Below are positions 22,605 through 31,107 of a stretch of DNA of 64,000 nucleotides, piece after piece (position 1 is the first letter of the stretch; the number at the start of each line of letters is the position of its first letter). Position numbers and translations under genes: made by a program. Source of the stretch: Streptomyces radiopugnans (GTDB taxonomy: Bacteria; Actinomycetota; Actinomycetes; Streptomycetales; Streptomycetaceae); NCBI RefSeq assembly GCF_900110735.1, contig NZ_FOET01000004.1, positions 186,001 through 250,000 on the forward strand, written 5' to 3'. The notes under the pieces were generated by a model. It saw only the letters and a program-made list of their open reading frames with translations. It searched no databases and had not been told where the DNA came from.

Positions 22605-24392
22605 GTGACGACCAGCCAGACCGTCCCGGTCGAGCAGCGCACCCTCACCGAGGTGGCGTTCGACCCCATCACCAGGATCATCGGCAACCTGGGCATCTAC
22701 ACCAGGATCGACTTCCCCAACCGGGAGGTCGTCGAGTGCCGGAGCACGTCCTCGGTCTTCCGCGGCTACAGCGTCTTCATGAAGGGCAAGGACCCCCGCG
22801 ACGCCCACTTCATCACCAGCCGCATCTGCGGCATCTGCGGCGACAACCACGCGGTGTGCTCGATCTACGCGCAGAACATGGCGTACGGGGTGAAGACGCC
22901 GCCCCTGGGCGAGTGGATCATCAACCTCGGCGAGGCCGCCGAGTACATGTTCGACCACACGATCTTCCAGGACAACATGGTCTTCGTCGACTACTGCGAG
23001 CGCATGGTCAAGGAGACCAACCCGTCCGTCCTGGAGCGCGCCGAGCGGACCGCGGCCCCGCGCGGCGACGTGCACGGCCACCGCACGATCGCCGACATCA
23101 TGCGCTCCTACAACCCCTTCGAGGGCGCCACCTACAAGGAGGCCCTCACCATGAGCCGCCTCACCCGGGAGATGTGCTGCCTGATGGAGGGCCGGCACGT
23201 CCACCCCTCCACGCTCTACCCCGGCGGCGTCGGCACCGTGGCCACCCCCCAGGTCTTCACCGACTACCTGGTGCGGCTGATGCGCTGCATGGACTTCGTC
23301 AAGCGGGCCGTCGCCATGAACGACGACGTCTTCGACTTCTTCTACGAGGCCCTGCCCGGCTACGAGGAGGTCGGCCGCCGCCGCACGCTGCTGGGCTGCT
23401 GGGGCGCCTTCCAGGACCCGGAGGCGGTCGACTACGACTACCGGACGATGAACGAGTGGGGCAGCGCCATGTTCGTCACCCCCGGCATCGTCGTGGACGG
23501 CGAACTGGTCACCACCGATCTGGTGGACATCAACCTGGGCATGCGGATCCTGCTGGGCAGCTCCTACTACGAGGACTGGATCGGCGAGGAGACCTACGTC
23601 GACAAGGACCCCCTGGGCAACCCCGTCGACCCCCGCCACCCGTGGAACCAGACCACCCTGCCCGCCCCCCAGAAGCGCGACCTGGACGGCGGGAAGTACA
23701 GCTGGGTGATGAGCCCCCGCTGGTACGACAGGAGGACCGGCGACTTCCTCGCCCTGGACACCGGCGGCGGACCGATCGCCCGGCTGTGGGCCACCGCCCT
23801 GGCCGGGAAGGTACGCACCCCCTACGTCCGCTCCACCGGGCGCAGCGTCGAGATCGACCTGCCGAAGACCCCGGCCATGCCGGAGATGCGGCTGGAGTGG
23901 ACCCCGCCGCCCTTCCCCAACACCATCGAGCGCAACCGGGCGCGGATGTACTTCGTCGCCTACGCCGCCGCGATGGCCCTGCACTTCGTCGACAGGGCGA
24001 TGGAGGAGGTGCGGGCCGGACGCACCAGGGTCTTCCAGGAGTTCGACGTCCCCGAGGAGGGCGTCGGCGTGGGCTTCCACGAGGCCGTGCGCGGCGTCCT
24101 CTCCCACCACCTGGTGATCCGCGACAAGAAGATCGCCAACTACCACCCCTACCCCCCGACCCCCTGGAACGCCAGCCCCCGCGACTTCTACGGCACACCC
24201 GGCCCGTACGAGGACGCCGTCCAGGGCTGCCCCCTGTTCGAGGAGAACGGGCCGGAGGACTTCAAGGGCATCGACATCATGCGCACCGTGCGCAGCTTCG
24301 ACCCCTGCCTGCCGTGCGGCGTCCACATGTACCTCGGCGGCGGGCGCACCCTGCGCCGGACCCACTCGCCGACCTTCGGCCAGGTCTCGTAG
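22605..24392 (+). CDS. hhyL: Group 1h [NiFe]-hydrogenase large subunit
   Basis: The 595-residue catalytic subunit holds the Ni-Fe centre through RICGICGDNH (about 73-82) and DPCLPCGVH near the C-terminus. After that His a 21-residue extension (MYLGGGRTLRRTHSPTFGQV plus Ser) should be removed by the endopeptidase encoded at 27815. The surrounding sequence (FDPITRIIGNLGIYTRID, EWIINLGEAAEYMFDH) is that of the actinobacterial high-affinity type. Start GTG is 9 nt after GAAAGGA. It is co-transcribed with hhyS and the accessory genes behind it. Confidence 0.95.
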   Translation: MTTSQTVPVEQRTLTEVAFDPITRIIGNLGIYTRIDFPNREVVECRSTSSVFRGYSVFMKGKDPRDAHFITSRICGICGDNHAVCSIYAQNMAYGVKTPPLGEWIINLGEAAEYMFDHTIFQDNMVFVDYCERMVKETNPSVLERAERTAAPRGDVHGHRTIADIMRSYNPFEGATYKEALTMSRLTREMCCLMEGRHVHPSTLYPGGVGTVATPQVFTDYLVRLMRCMDFVKRAVAMNDDVFDFFYEALPGYEEVGRRRTLLGCWGAFQDPEAVDYDYRTMNEWGSAMFVTPGIVVDGELVTTDLVDINLGMRILLGSSYYEDWIGEETYVDKDPLGNPVDPRHPWNQTTLPAPQKRDLDGGKYSWVMSPRWYDRRTGDFLALDTGGGPIARLWATALAGKVRTPYVRSTGRSVEIDLPKTPAMPEMRLEWTPPPFPNTIERNRARMYFVAYAAAMALHFVDRAMEEVRAGRTRVFQEFDVPEEGVGVGFHEAVRGVLSHHLVIRDKKIANYHPYPPTPWNASPRDFYGTPGPYEDAVQGCPLFEENGPEDFKGIDIMRTVRSFDPCLPCGVHMYLGGGRTLRRTHSPTFGQVS

Positions 24393-24405
24393 CGGGCGGC
24401 CGGAC

Positions 24406-24978
24406 ATGCCCTGGGACGACGAGTACGCGCGCGGGCAGGCGGCCCGTGCCGAGGAACTGCTGTCCGCGCTGGAGTCGCTGCCGGACAGCGCGGCGGCCGC
24501 CCGCGCCGCCGACACCGTCCAGACCCTGGTCGGCCTCTACGGGGACTGCCTGGCCCGGATCGTGGACCGACTGGGCCGGGAGGAGGGCGGCGCAGACGCG
24601 GTGCGCCGGCTGGCCGGCGACGAGCTGGTCGGCCATCTGCTGCTGGTCCACGGCCTCCACCCGGACCCGGTGGAGACCCGGGTGCGCCGCGCCCTGGCCG
24701 GCCTGAGGTCGCAACGGCGGCTCGGGGAGGACGCGGTGGAGCTGACCGGGATCTCGCAGGAGACGGCCCGCATCCGGCTCGGCGGCACCGGGCACGGCTG
24801 CTCCTCCGCCCCGCGCTCCCTGGAACAGGCGGTGCGCGAGGCGGTGGCCGCCGCCGCGCCCGAGATCGAACGGGTGGAGGTGGAGGCCGGCACGGCCCCG
24901 AACCGGCCGCCCGCCCCTCTCATCCCGGTCGGCGACCTCTTCCGCCGCCCCGCCCTCACCGCCGAGCAGGGCGGGTGA
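24406..24978 (+). CDS. NifU-like hydrogenase-associated protein
   Basis: This 190-residue protein follows hhyL by 13 nt. The N-terminal half is helical (about 1-100). The C-terminal half resembles the NifU C-domain that hands on Fe-S clusters: VELTGISQETARIRLGGTGHGC and a helix EQAVREAVAAAAPEIERVEVE. The family's CxxC is reduced to a single cysteine (GTGHGCSSAP), so cluster binding would need a dimer or a partner. It is conserved in position behind group 1h hydrogenases in actinobacteria. A role in assembly or electron transfer is inferred from place only. Confidence 0.75.
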   Translation: MPWDDEYARGQAARAEELLSALESLPDSAAAARAADTVQTLVGLYGDCLARIVDRLGREEGGADAVRRLAGDELVGHLLLVHGLHPDPVETRVRRALAGLRSQRRLGEDAVELTGISQETARIRLGGTGHGCSSAPRSLEQAVREAVAAAAPEIERVEVEAGTAPNRPPAPLIPVGDLFRRPALTAEQGG

Positions 24979-24984
24979 GCCGCC

Positions 24985-25701
24985 GTGTCCGCACCCATCA
25001 CCACACCCCGGCTGCGGCGCCTGGCCCACCGCCCGGCCCGCCTTCGCGCACCGGGCGCGGACGGTGCGGAGGGCGGCCCGCCCGGGCGTCAGCGGTGCGA
25101 CCTGTGCTCCGAGCCGCTGCCGGAGCCGCACCGCCACCTGCTGGACGTCCGCGCCGGCGCGGTCGACTGCGCCTGCCGCGCCTGCTCCCTGCTGTTCGAC
25201 CGCAAGGAGGCGGGAGGCGCCCACTACCGGCTGCTGCCGCTCCGCAGGACCCGGCTGGACGAGGACGGGTTCGACGACGCGCTGTGGGCCTCGCTCGGCG
25301 TGCCGGTCGGTCTGGCGTTCTTCACCCGCGACGGTGAGGGCGGCGAGGTCACGGCCGGCTATCCCAGCCCGCTGGGTCTGCTGCGCTCCACCGTCGAGGC
25401 GGAACGCTGGCGCGCGGTGGAGGCCGCCGACCCGGCCGTCGCGGCGATGGCCGACGACGTCGAGGCACTGCTGGTCAACCGGGCGGGCGGCGCGCGGGAG
25501 CGGTGGATCGTCCCGCTGGACGACTGCTACCGCCTGGCGGCCGTCGTACGCACCCACTGGAAGGGGCTGGGCGGCGGGCCGGAGGTGTGGCGGCACGTCG
25601 GGGACTTCTTCCGCGGCCTTTCCCCCGGCCCGCCCCACGGTCCGCACACCGGTCCCCCGCACACCGATCCGACCCCCACCGACCCCCCGTCCACCACCTG
25701 A
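24985..25701 (+). CDS. DUF5947 family protein (hydrogenase cluster)
   Basis: The 238-residue protein starts with GTG 6 nt after the previous gene. It contains CDLC (about 38-41) and CACRAC (about 62-67), a likely zinc or Fe-S site, then RKEAGGAHYRLLP and a central mixed domain ending VWRHVGDFFRGL. The last 25 residues are a Pro/His/Thr-rich low-complexity tail. The pattern matches DUF5947, found with group 1h hydrogenases. The biochemical role is unknown; rubredoxin-like electron transfer or maturation are possible. Confidence 0.75.
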   Translation: MSAPITTPRLRRLAHRPARLRAPGADGAEGGPPGRQRCDLCSEPLPEPHRHLLDVRAGAVDCACRACSLLFDRKEAGGAHYRLLPLRRTRLDEDGFDDALWASLGVPVGLAFFTRDGEGGEVTAGYPSPLGLLRSTVEAERWRAVEAADPAVAAMADDVEALLVNRAGGARERWIVPLDDCYRLAAVVRTHWKGLGGGPEVWRHVGDFFRGLSPGPPHGPHTGPPHTDPTPTDPPSTT

Positions 25702-25711
25702 AGGAGGCGTC

Positions 25712-25921
25712 ATGGCCCGTATCGCCGTAGGCAAGGCCGATGTGAGGCCCGACAGGGCGGCCCACGTCAAGGGCACCAGGCAGGGCAACCAGAAGGGCTC
25801 CTACCGCAAGACCCCCGGTCTCCTGCCCGGCGACCGCTCCACGGCCCGCCGGTCGACGGGCGTCAACGCCGGGCGCCGCGACCCGGTGATGCCCGGGATG
25901 CCGAACCTCTCCCCGTCATGA
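25712..25921 (+). CDS. 69-aa basic hydrogenase-cluster protein
   Basis: The small gene has an ideal ribosome site (AAGGAGGCGTC before ATG). The product is 69 residues, strongly basic, with the segment AHVKGTRQGNQKGSYRKTPG and a C-terminal half rich in Arg, Pro and Gly. It has no cysteines and no membrane segment and is probably partly unstructured. Its stop overlaps the DUF6084 start as ATGA. The excellent translation signal suggests it is made in large amounts. Function unknown. Confidence 0.75.
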   Translation: MARIAVGKADVRPDRAAHVKGTRQGNQKGSYRKTPGLLPGDRSTARRSTGVNAGRRDPVMPGMPNLSPS

Positions 25922-26691
25922 CCGCGCCGTACGCGAAGCCGGCCGGCGCTCCGTCCCGGCACCTCATCCCGGCCCTCTCCTTCGACGTCACGGGCGCGGA
26001 GCCCGAGCGCCACGCCGCCGTGCCCACACTCCGCTTCGACGTGGAGATCACCCGCACCGGCGGCGGCCCGGTCCGCTCGGTCAGCCTGACCACCGCGATC
26101 AGGATCGACGTCACCCGCCGCCACTACGACCAGCGGGCGCGGGCGGCCCTGGCCGAGCTGTTCGGCGAGCCGGAGCGGTGGGCCACCACCCTGCGCCCGC
26201 TGGCCTGGACCCGGACCACGGCGGTGGTCCCCCCGTTCGACGGGGCCACCACGATCGGCCTGACGGTGCCGTGCGCCTGCGACGCCGAACTGGCCGTCAC
26301 CAAGTACCTGCGCGCCGTCCCCGACGGGGAGGTGCCGCTGGACTTCCTCTTCAGCGGCACGGTCTTCTTCGACGGCGGTCAGGGCCGTCTGAGAACGGCC
26401 CAGATCTCCTGGGCCGAGGACGCCGGCTACCGGCTGCCCGCCGCCCTGTGGCACGCGCTGGTCGACCGCTACTGCGGAGGCAGCCCCTGGCTGCGGCTGT
26501 CCCGCGAGACCCACGACCGGCTCGACGCCTACCGCGCCCGCCTGACGCTGGGCACCCTGGACGACGCCGTCGGCGCCCTGCTGGACCGGGCGGACGGCCG
26601 CCGTGCCCCCTCCCCCGCCGCTTCGGGCCCCTCCGACACCCCCAGCACCTCCAGAACACCCGAGACCACCGGAGCACCATGGACGACGTGA
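25918..26691 (+). CDS. DUF6084 family protein (hydrogenase cluster)
   Basis: The 257-residue protein matches the DUF6084 layout. It has an N-terminal beta-rich domain (PALSFDVTGAEPERHAAVPT, FDVEITR), a central RRHYDQRARAALAELFGEPERW, then PFDGATTIGLTVPCACDAELAVTKYL and a C-terminal helix pair with AEDAGYRLPAALW. The protein looks soluble and beta-sandwich-like. The last 35 residues are low-complexity. It is joined by ATGA to the gene before and overlaps the one after by 13 nt. Function unknown, linked to the hydrogenase by position. Confidence 0.75.
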   Translation: MTAPYAKPAGAPSRHLIPALSFDVTGAEPERHAAVPTLRFDVEITRTGGGPVRSVSLTTAIRIDVTRRHYDQRARAALAELFGEPERWATTLRPLAWTRTTAVVPPFDGATTIGLTVPCACDAELAVTKYLRAVPDGEVPLDFLFSGTVFFDGGQGRLRTAQISWAEDAGYRLPAALWHALVDRYCGGSPWLRLSRETHDRLDAYRARLTLGTLDDAVGALLDRADGRRAPSPAASGPSDTPSTSRTPETTGAPWTT

Positions 26692-27818
26692 CACCGGCGG
26701 AGCGCACGGACGAGCCCGCGGGGAAGGCCGAGAAGATCGTGCGCACCTGCCTGTACGAGGGCTACCTGCTCTGGCCGTACCGCAGATCCGCGCTGAAGAA
26801 CACCAAGCGCTGGACCTTCGGCGGGGTCTTCCCGCGCTCGTGCGCCGACACCCTGGGCGAGGCGCACCGGATGCGCACCCAGGTGCTGCTCGACACCGGC
26901 GGCCGCCCGGCCGACCGCACCGAGGTGGCCGTACGCGTGCGGTTCCTGCACGTCGTCGACCGCGGCGTGGTCAGGGAGGGACCCGGCGGTCCCGAGGCCG
27001 TGGACGAGCTGACCGTGGACGGCGAGCGCCACCTCGCCTGGCAGGAGGCGACCGAACGCGAGGTGTCCGTACCCGTGCGGCTGGACACCGTCCTCGGCCG
27101 GACGGTGCGCACCCGCGTCGACGTCCCCGCGGGCACCGACCGCGAACCGGTCCTGGACGCGTCGGGCCGCGCCGCCGGCGCTCTCGTCCGCCGGTGGAAC
27201 GCGCTGAGGGGCACGGTCGAGGTCGGCGCCGAGCCCGTCGCGGACGGGGTGTTCCGGCTCACCGTGCGCGTCGAGAACACCACACCCTGCCCCGCGCCCG
27301 ACCCCGTGGACCGGGGCGCCCGGGAGGCGGCCTGCGCCTACGCCTTCGTCTCCACCCACACCGTGCTGCACAGCCGCACCGGACGCTTCGTCTCGCTCCT
27401 GGACCCGCCCGGACGGCTGCGGGAGGCGGTCTCGCGGTGCGAGAACCAGGGCACCTGGCCCGTTCTCGTGGACGACGACACCGACACCGGCTCCGGTGAC
27501 GGCGACGGCGACGGCGCGGACAGCGGCGGCTCAGGTGACGGGTCGTTCGCCCGCACCGTGCTCTCCTCCCCCGTCACCCTGTACGACTTCCCCGAGGTGG
27601 CGCCCGAGAGCCCGGGCGACCTGTTCGACGGCACGGAGATCGACCGGCTGCTGATCCTCGGTGTGATGAGCCTGACCGAGGAGGAGAAACGGGAGGCGCG
27701 GGCCTGCGACCCCAGGGCGCGGGAGATCCTGGACCGCTGCGCGGGTCTGGGCCCCGACGAACTGCTCGCCCTGCACGGCACCATCCGCGAGTTCCGGCCC
27801 GTGGGGGAGGAGGCGTGA
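26679..27818 (+). CDS. Hydrogenase-cluster protein of unknown function, 379 aa
   Basis: The ATG at 26679 (GGAG 5 nt upstream) lies inside the end of the DUF6084 gene. The 379-residue product has an N-terminal region with RTCLYEGYLLWPYRRSALKN and RWTFGGVFP, several beta-strand blocks, and a Gly/Asp-rich insertion near residues 268-285. The C-terminal helical part carries GVMSLTEEEKREARACDPRAR. The YEGYLLWPYR motif near the start is distinctive. No enzyme family was recognised. The tight overlaps on both sides imply it works in the same complex or maturation step as its neighbours. Confidence 0.7.
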   Translation: MDDVTPAERTDEPAGKAEKIVRTCLYEGYLLWPYRRSALKNTKRWTFGGVFPRSCADTLGEAHRMRTQVLLDTGGRPADRTEVAVRVRFLHVVDRGVVREGPGGPEAVDELTVDGERHLAWQEATEREVSVPVRLDTVLGRTVRTRVDVPAGTDREPVLDASGRAAGALVRRWNALRGTVEVGAEPVADGVFRLTVRVENTTPCPAPDPVDRGAREAACAYAFVSTHTVLHSRTGRFVSLLDPPGRLREAVSRCENQGTWPVLVDDDTDTGSGDGDGDGADSGGSGDGSFARTVLSSPVTLYDFPEVAPESPGDLFDGTEIDRLLILGVMSLTEEEKREARACDPRAREILDRCAGLGPDELLALHGTIREFRPVGEEA

Positions 27819-28627
27819 GGGACAGGACGGTACCGGTCGGCGGGGTACGGCTGGGAAGGGGCGGACGGGTGCGGCTGCGCCCCTCCCCCGGCGCCGACAT
27901 CCTCGACCTCACCCTCACCGGGCGCACCGCCGAGATCGACGCGGTCGAGGAGGACATGGAGGGCCGCCTCCACGTCGCGGTGGTCCTCGACGACGACCCG
28001 GCGGGGATCGACCTCGGCACCGTCGGGCAGGTGGGCCACCGCTTCTTCTTCTCCCCCGAGGAACTGGAACCGGCCGGACCGCCCGGGGAACCGGCCGCGC
28101 CCCGCGCCCGGATCCTGGTGGCCGGGATCGGCAACGTCTTCCTGGCCGACGACGGGTTCGGCCCCGCGGTGGCCGAGGCGCTGCGCGAGCGGCCCCTGCC
28201 CGGCGGCGTCCACGTCGCCGACTTCGGCATCCGCGGGATGGACCTGGCCTACCGGCTGCTGGAGGGGTACGACACGGCCGTACTGGTCGACGCCGCGCCC
28301 CACGGGCAGCCGCCCGGCACGGTGTCGGTCATCGAACCGGACGCCGACGCCTTCGACGACGCCCACGCCGCGCCCGAGGTGCACGCCATGGACCCGGTCA
28401 GGACGCTGGCCCTGGCCCGGCGCCTCGCGGCCGACGGCGGCGCCGGGCTGCCGCGCGTCCTGGTCGTCGGCTGCGAACCGCTGGTGCGCATGCGCGGCGA
28501 CGAACCGGATGTCGCCGTCGGGCTCAGCGAACCCGTGCAACGGGCCGTCGGCGAGGCCGTCGAGCTGGTGGAGTCCCTGGTGGAGGAAGTGCTCACGGAG
28601 AACACCGGGAAGGAGGTGAACCGGTGA
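27815..28627 (+). CDS. Hydrogenase maturation endopeptidase with extra N-terminal domain
   Basis: The C-terminal 170 residues are a HyaD/HupD-type protease (VAGIGNVFLADDGFGPAV near 100-117, DFGIRGMDLAYRLL, VLVDAAP, HAMDP). It should cut the 21-residue tail from HhyL after nickel insertion; the Asp pair and the HAMDP His are the usual nickel-sensing residues. About 95 residues in front form a separate beta-rich domain (VGGVRLGRGGRVRLRPSPG...) absent from the usual 160-aa enzymes. The GTG overlaps the preceding stop as GTGA, and the stop overlaps the next start. Confidence 0.88.
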   Translation: MRDRTVPVGGVRLGRGGRVRLRPSPGADILDLTLTGRTAEIDAVEEDMEGRLHVAVVLDDDPAGIDLGTVGQVGHRFFFSPEELEPAGPPGEPAAPRARILVAGIGNVFLADDGFGPAVAEALRERPLPGGVHVADFGIRGMDLAYRLLEGYDTAVLVDAAPHGQPPGTVSVIEPDADAFDDAHAAPEVHAMDPVRTLALARRLAADGGAGLPRVLVVGCEPLVRMRGDEPDVAVGLSEPVQRAVGEAVELVESLVEEVLTENTGKEVNR

Positions 28628-28755
28628 GGAACGGCCTCTTCATCCCCGCCGCCGTGGTGCGCGTCGCCGTGGGCGTCCTGCTGGCCGCCGCCGCGGCGAC
28701 CGCCGCGGCGGGAGCGCCCTCCCTGGTGCGGTACATGCGGATCAGGGCGATGTGA
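28624..28755 (+). CDS. Small membrane protein, 43 aa (DUF6893-like)
   Basis: GTG at 28624 overlaps the protease stop as GTGA. The 43-residue peptide has one hydrophobic helix ([20 protein letters not shown]) and ends VRYMRIRAM, close to the RYLKIRSM-type end of the small DUF6893 proteins of streptomycetes. It is the last gene of the hydrogenase accessory run. It may anchor a complex at the membrane, but this is inference. Confidence 0.65.
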   Translation: MRNGLFIPAAVVRVAVGVLLAAAAATAAAGAPSLVRYMRIRAM

Positions 28756-28876
28756 CCGGTACGGCGGATACGACGGCGGCCCGCCCTGCCGCGGGTCCCC
28801 TGCCGGCAGGGGACAATGGTGCCCGTTCCCGGGCCCGGCAGACGGTGCCCGCCCGCACGGCAGGAGAACGCGCCCG

Positions 28877-29809
28877 GTGTCCCCCAGAACCTCACCCGAG
28901 AGGCGGCGGCAGCCGCCCGCCGACGGCCGGGACCGCACAGGCCGGCGGCCCGCACCCCGCCACGCTCCGAATCCCGCCCCGGATCCGGAGCTGCGGGCCG
29001 ACTGCGGCTCCTGCTTCGCGCTGTGCTGCGTCGCACTGCCCTTCGCCCCCTCGGCCGACTTCGCCGTCGGCAAGGACGCCGGACAGCCGTGCGGGAACCT
29101 GCGGGAGGACTTCCGCTGCGGCATCCACTCCCGGCTGCGGCAGGAGGGCTTCTCCGGCTGCACCGTCTTCGAGTGCTTCGGCGCGGGCCAGAAGGTCTCC
29201 CAGGTCACCTTCGGCGGACGGCACTGGCGCGAGGACCCCCGCACCGCCCGGCGGATGTTCGAGGTCTTCCCCGTCATGCGGCAGCTCCACGAGTTCCTGT
29301 GGTACCTGTCCGAGGCGCTGGAGCTGCCGCCGGCCCGCCCGCTGCGCCGCGAACTGCGCCGGGCGCTGGACGAGGTCGGGCGCCTCACCCGCGCCGGCGC
29401 CGGGGAGCTCGCGGACCTGGACGTACCGGAGGTCCGCCGCAGGGTCGACGAACTGCTGCTGCGCACCAGCGAGTTGGTACGGGCCACCGCCCCCGGCCAC
29501 CGCAGGGGCCGCCGAAACCACCGCCGGGCCGATCTGATGGGGGCCCGCCTCAAGGGCGCCGACCTGCGCGGGGCCGACCTGCGCGGGGCGTACCTCATCG
29601 CCGCCGACCTGCGCGGCGCCGACCTGCGCGGGGCGGACCTGATCGGCGCGGACCTGCGGGATGCCGACCTGCGGGGCGCCGACCTGACCGGCAGCGTCTT
29701 CCTCACCCAGCCGCAGGTCGACGCGGCCCGCGGGGACGCCCGGACCGCACTGCCCCGGCGGCTGGCCCGGCCCGCGCACTGGCGGTCCGCGGCACGCGGC
29801 GGGAGCTGA
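28877..29809 (+). CDS. Cys-rich domain plus pentapeptide-repeat protein
   Basis: The 310-residue protein starts with a basic disordered region. A cysteine domain follows (about 40-110: [39 protein letters not shown]) that resembles zinc- or iron-binding YkgJ-like modules. Next comes a helical linker (about 120-205). About ten A(D/N)LxG-type pentapeptide repeats (about 212-275) should form a right-handed beta-helix. Such helices often mimic DNA or bind proteins. The GTG start has GGAGAACGCG upstream. It may share a transcript with the hydrogenase genes (121-nt gap) but need not belong to them. Confidence 0.8.
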   Translation: MSPRTSPERRRQPPADGRDRTGRRPAPRHAPNPAPDPELRADCGSCFALCCVALPFAPSADFAVGKDAGQPCGNLREDFRCGIHSRLRQEGFSGCTVFECFGAGQKVSQVTFGGRHWREDPRTARRMFEVFPVMRQLHEFLWYLSEALELPPARPLRRELRRALDEVGRLTRAGAGELADLDVPEVRRRVDELLLRTSELVRATAPGHRRGRRNHRRADLMGARLKGADLRGADLRGAYLIAADLRGADLRGADLIGADLRDADLRGADLTGSVFLTQPQVDAARGDARTALPRRLARPAHWRSAARGGS

Positions 29810-29833
29810 GACCCCGCGCCCTCGGGTCCGGCC

Positions 29834-30778
29834 TCAGGCGAGCGGTTTGACCATGATGTGCTCCCGGCGGCCGTCGGGCAGCTCGTCGCCGACCGGGCCC
29901 AGGTCCTCGAAACCGTGGCGGCGGTAGAGGGCCGCCGCGCGCTCGTTGCCCGGCATCACCGACAGCCGCAGCTCCCTCGCCCCCGCTTTCCGGGCCCACC
30001 CCGCCACCGCCCGTACCAGCGCGTCCCCCACGCCCCGGCCCCGCGCACCCGGGCCGACCCACATCGAGATCAGCTCGGCCGCCTCCCCGTCCGGTTCCGC
30101 GACGCCGCTGACCTGGCCGGCCGGCCGGCCCTCCAGCAGAGCGGTGAAATGCGCACCGGGGACACCCAGCCGGGCCCGCCACCTCTCCTCACGGTCGCCG
30201 TCGCCCTGCCAGTCCGCGAGCCGGGCCCCGAACGCGTACGGCGCCTCCGCCAGGGCGGCGAGCCGCAGCCCGCGCCAGTCGGCCCAGTCGTCGGCCGTCA
30301 GCTCCCGCACCCGGACCGCGGGGGAAGGCCGCCACACGTACCGGACGTCGGGCTCGCGCTCCTCGTTGCGCCGGCCGTCGGTGTACTCCACCGCGACGAA
30401 ACCGTGCCGCTCGTAGAACCGCCGCGCCGGACCGTTGACCTGGAACGTCCACAGCTCCAGCCCGTCCGGCCTCCGCCGCTTCGCCAGGTCCGCGAGCCGG
30501 TCGCCCAGCCCCCGGCCCCGCCACCCGGGGTCGAGGTGGAGCTGCTCCAGCTCCCCCTCGCCGAGCACCATCATCCCCACCACCGCGCCCCCGCACACGG
30601 CCACCCACGTCTCGCGGGACGGTACGACCACATCCCGGAACCAGGCCCGCACCTGCTCGTCTCCGTGCGCCCGGCGGACACCGGGGAGCGCCGCGGCGAA
30701 GGAGCGCAGCCACACCTCGGCCACCGCGGCGGCGTCGCGGGCCCGGGCACGGCGGATGACGGGATCGTTGCTCTCCAC
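29834..30778 (-). CDS. Tandem GNAT acetyltransferase
   Basis: The product of about 314 residues has two GNAT domains (about 3-145 and 155-312). Each carries the acetyl-CoA loop: WRGRGLGDRL in the first and ARGRGVGDAL in the second. Both end with the RRFYERHGF or AALYRRHGF strand typical of the family. Substrate unknown. The GTG at 30778 is chosen because CAGGAT stands 7 nt upstream as a -10 box for a leaderless start. A GTG at 30802 would add 8 residues. Confidence 0.85.
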   Translation of the reverse strand: MESNDPVIRRARARDAAAVAEVWLRSFAAALPGVRRAHGDEQVRAWFRDVVVPSRETWVAVCGGAVVGMMVLGEGELEQLHLDPGWRGRGLGDRLADLAKRRRPDGLELWTFQVNGPARRFYERHGFVAVEYTDGRRNEEREPDVRYVWRPSPAVRVRELTADDWADWRGLRLAALAEAPYAFGARLADWQGDGDREERWRARLGVPGAHFTALLEGRPAGQVSGVAEPDGEAAELISMWVGPGARGRGVGDALVRAVAGWARKAGARELRLSVMPGNERAAALYRRHGFEDLGPVGDELPDGRREHIMVKPLA

Positions 30779-31107
30779 GACGGCGCATCCTGGCATCGGC
30801 ACGGCCCCCGGCGCACCCCGATTACCCCCGGGCGGGCGATCGCCCCCTCCACGCGCCGGCGCCCCGCGGCCGCAGGCGTGCCGCGCGCGTCCCGGGGTAG
30901 GCGACGGTTGCGTCCGGGCGCCGACAGGTGGAGTCGCGAACAGGCGCCCGGGCGCCCTCGCACCGGTGGCCGGCGGTCCCCCTCCCGGCGGTCACCGGCC
31001 GCTCCCGGCGCACCCGGCCCCCTGCCCGCCACCGCTGCCCGTCCCCACCGCCCGCCACCGCCGCCGAAGCGGCCCCACGGCCGGGCGGACGACCGTAAGG
31101 AGCCACT
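30779..31107. other. Divergent intergenic region, 329 nt
   Basis: No gene is apparent. It holds the leaderless start region of the GNAT gene and a 14-nt palindrome GGCGCCCGGGCGCC (30943-30956). The ribosome site of the phosphatase gene (AAGGAG) lies at its right end. Confidence 0.5.
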
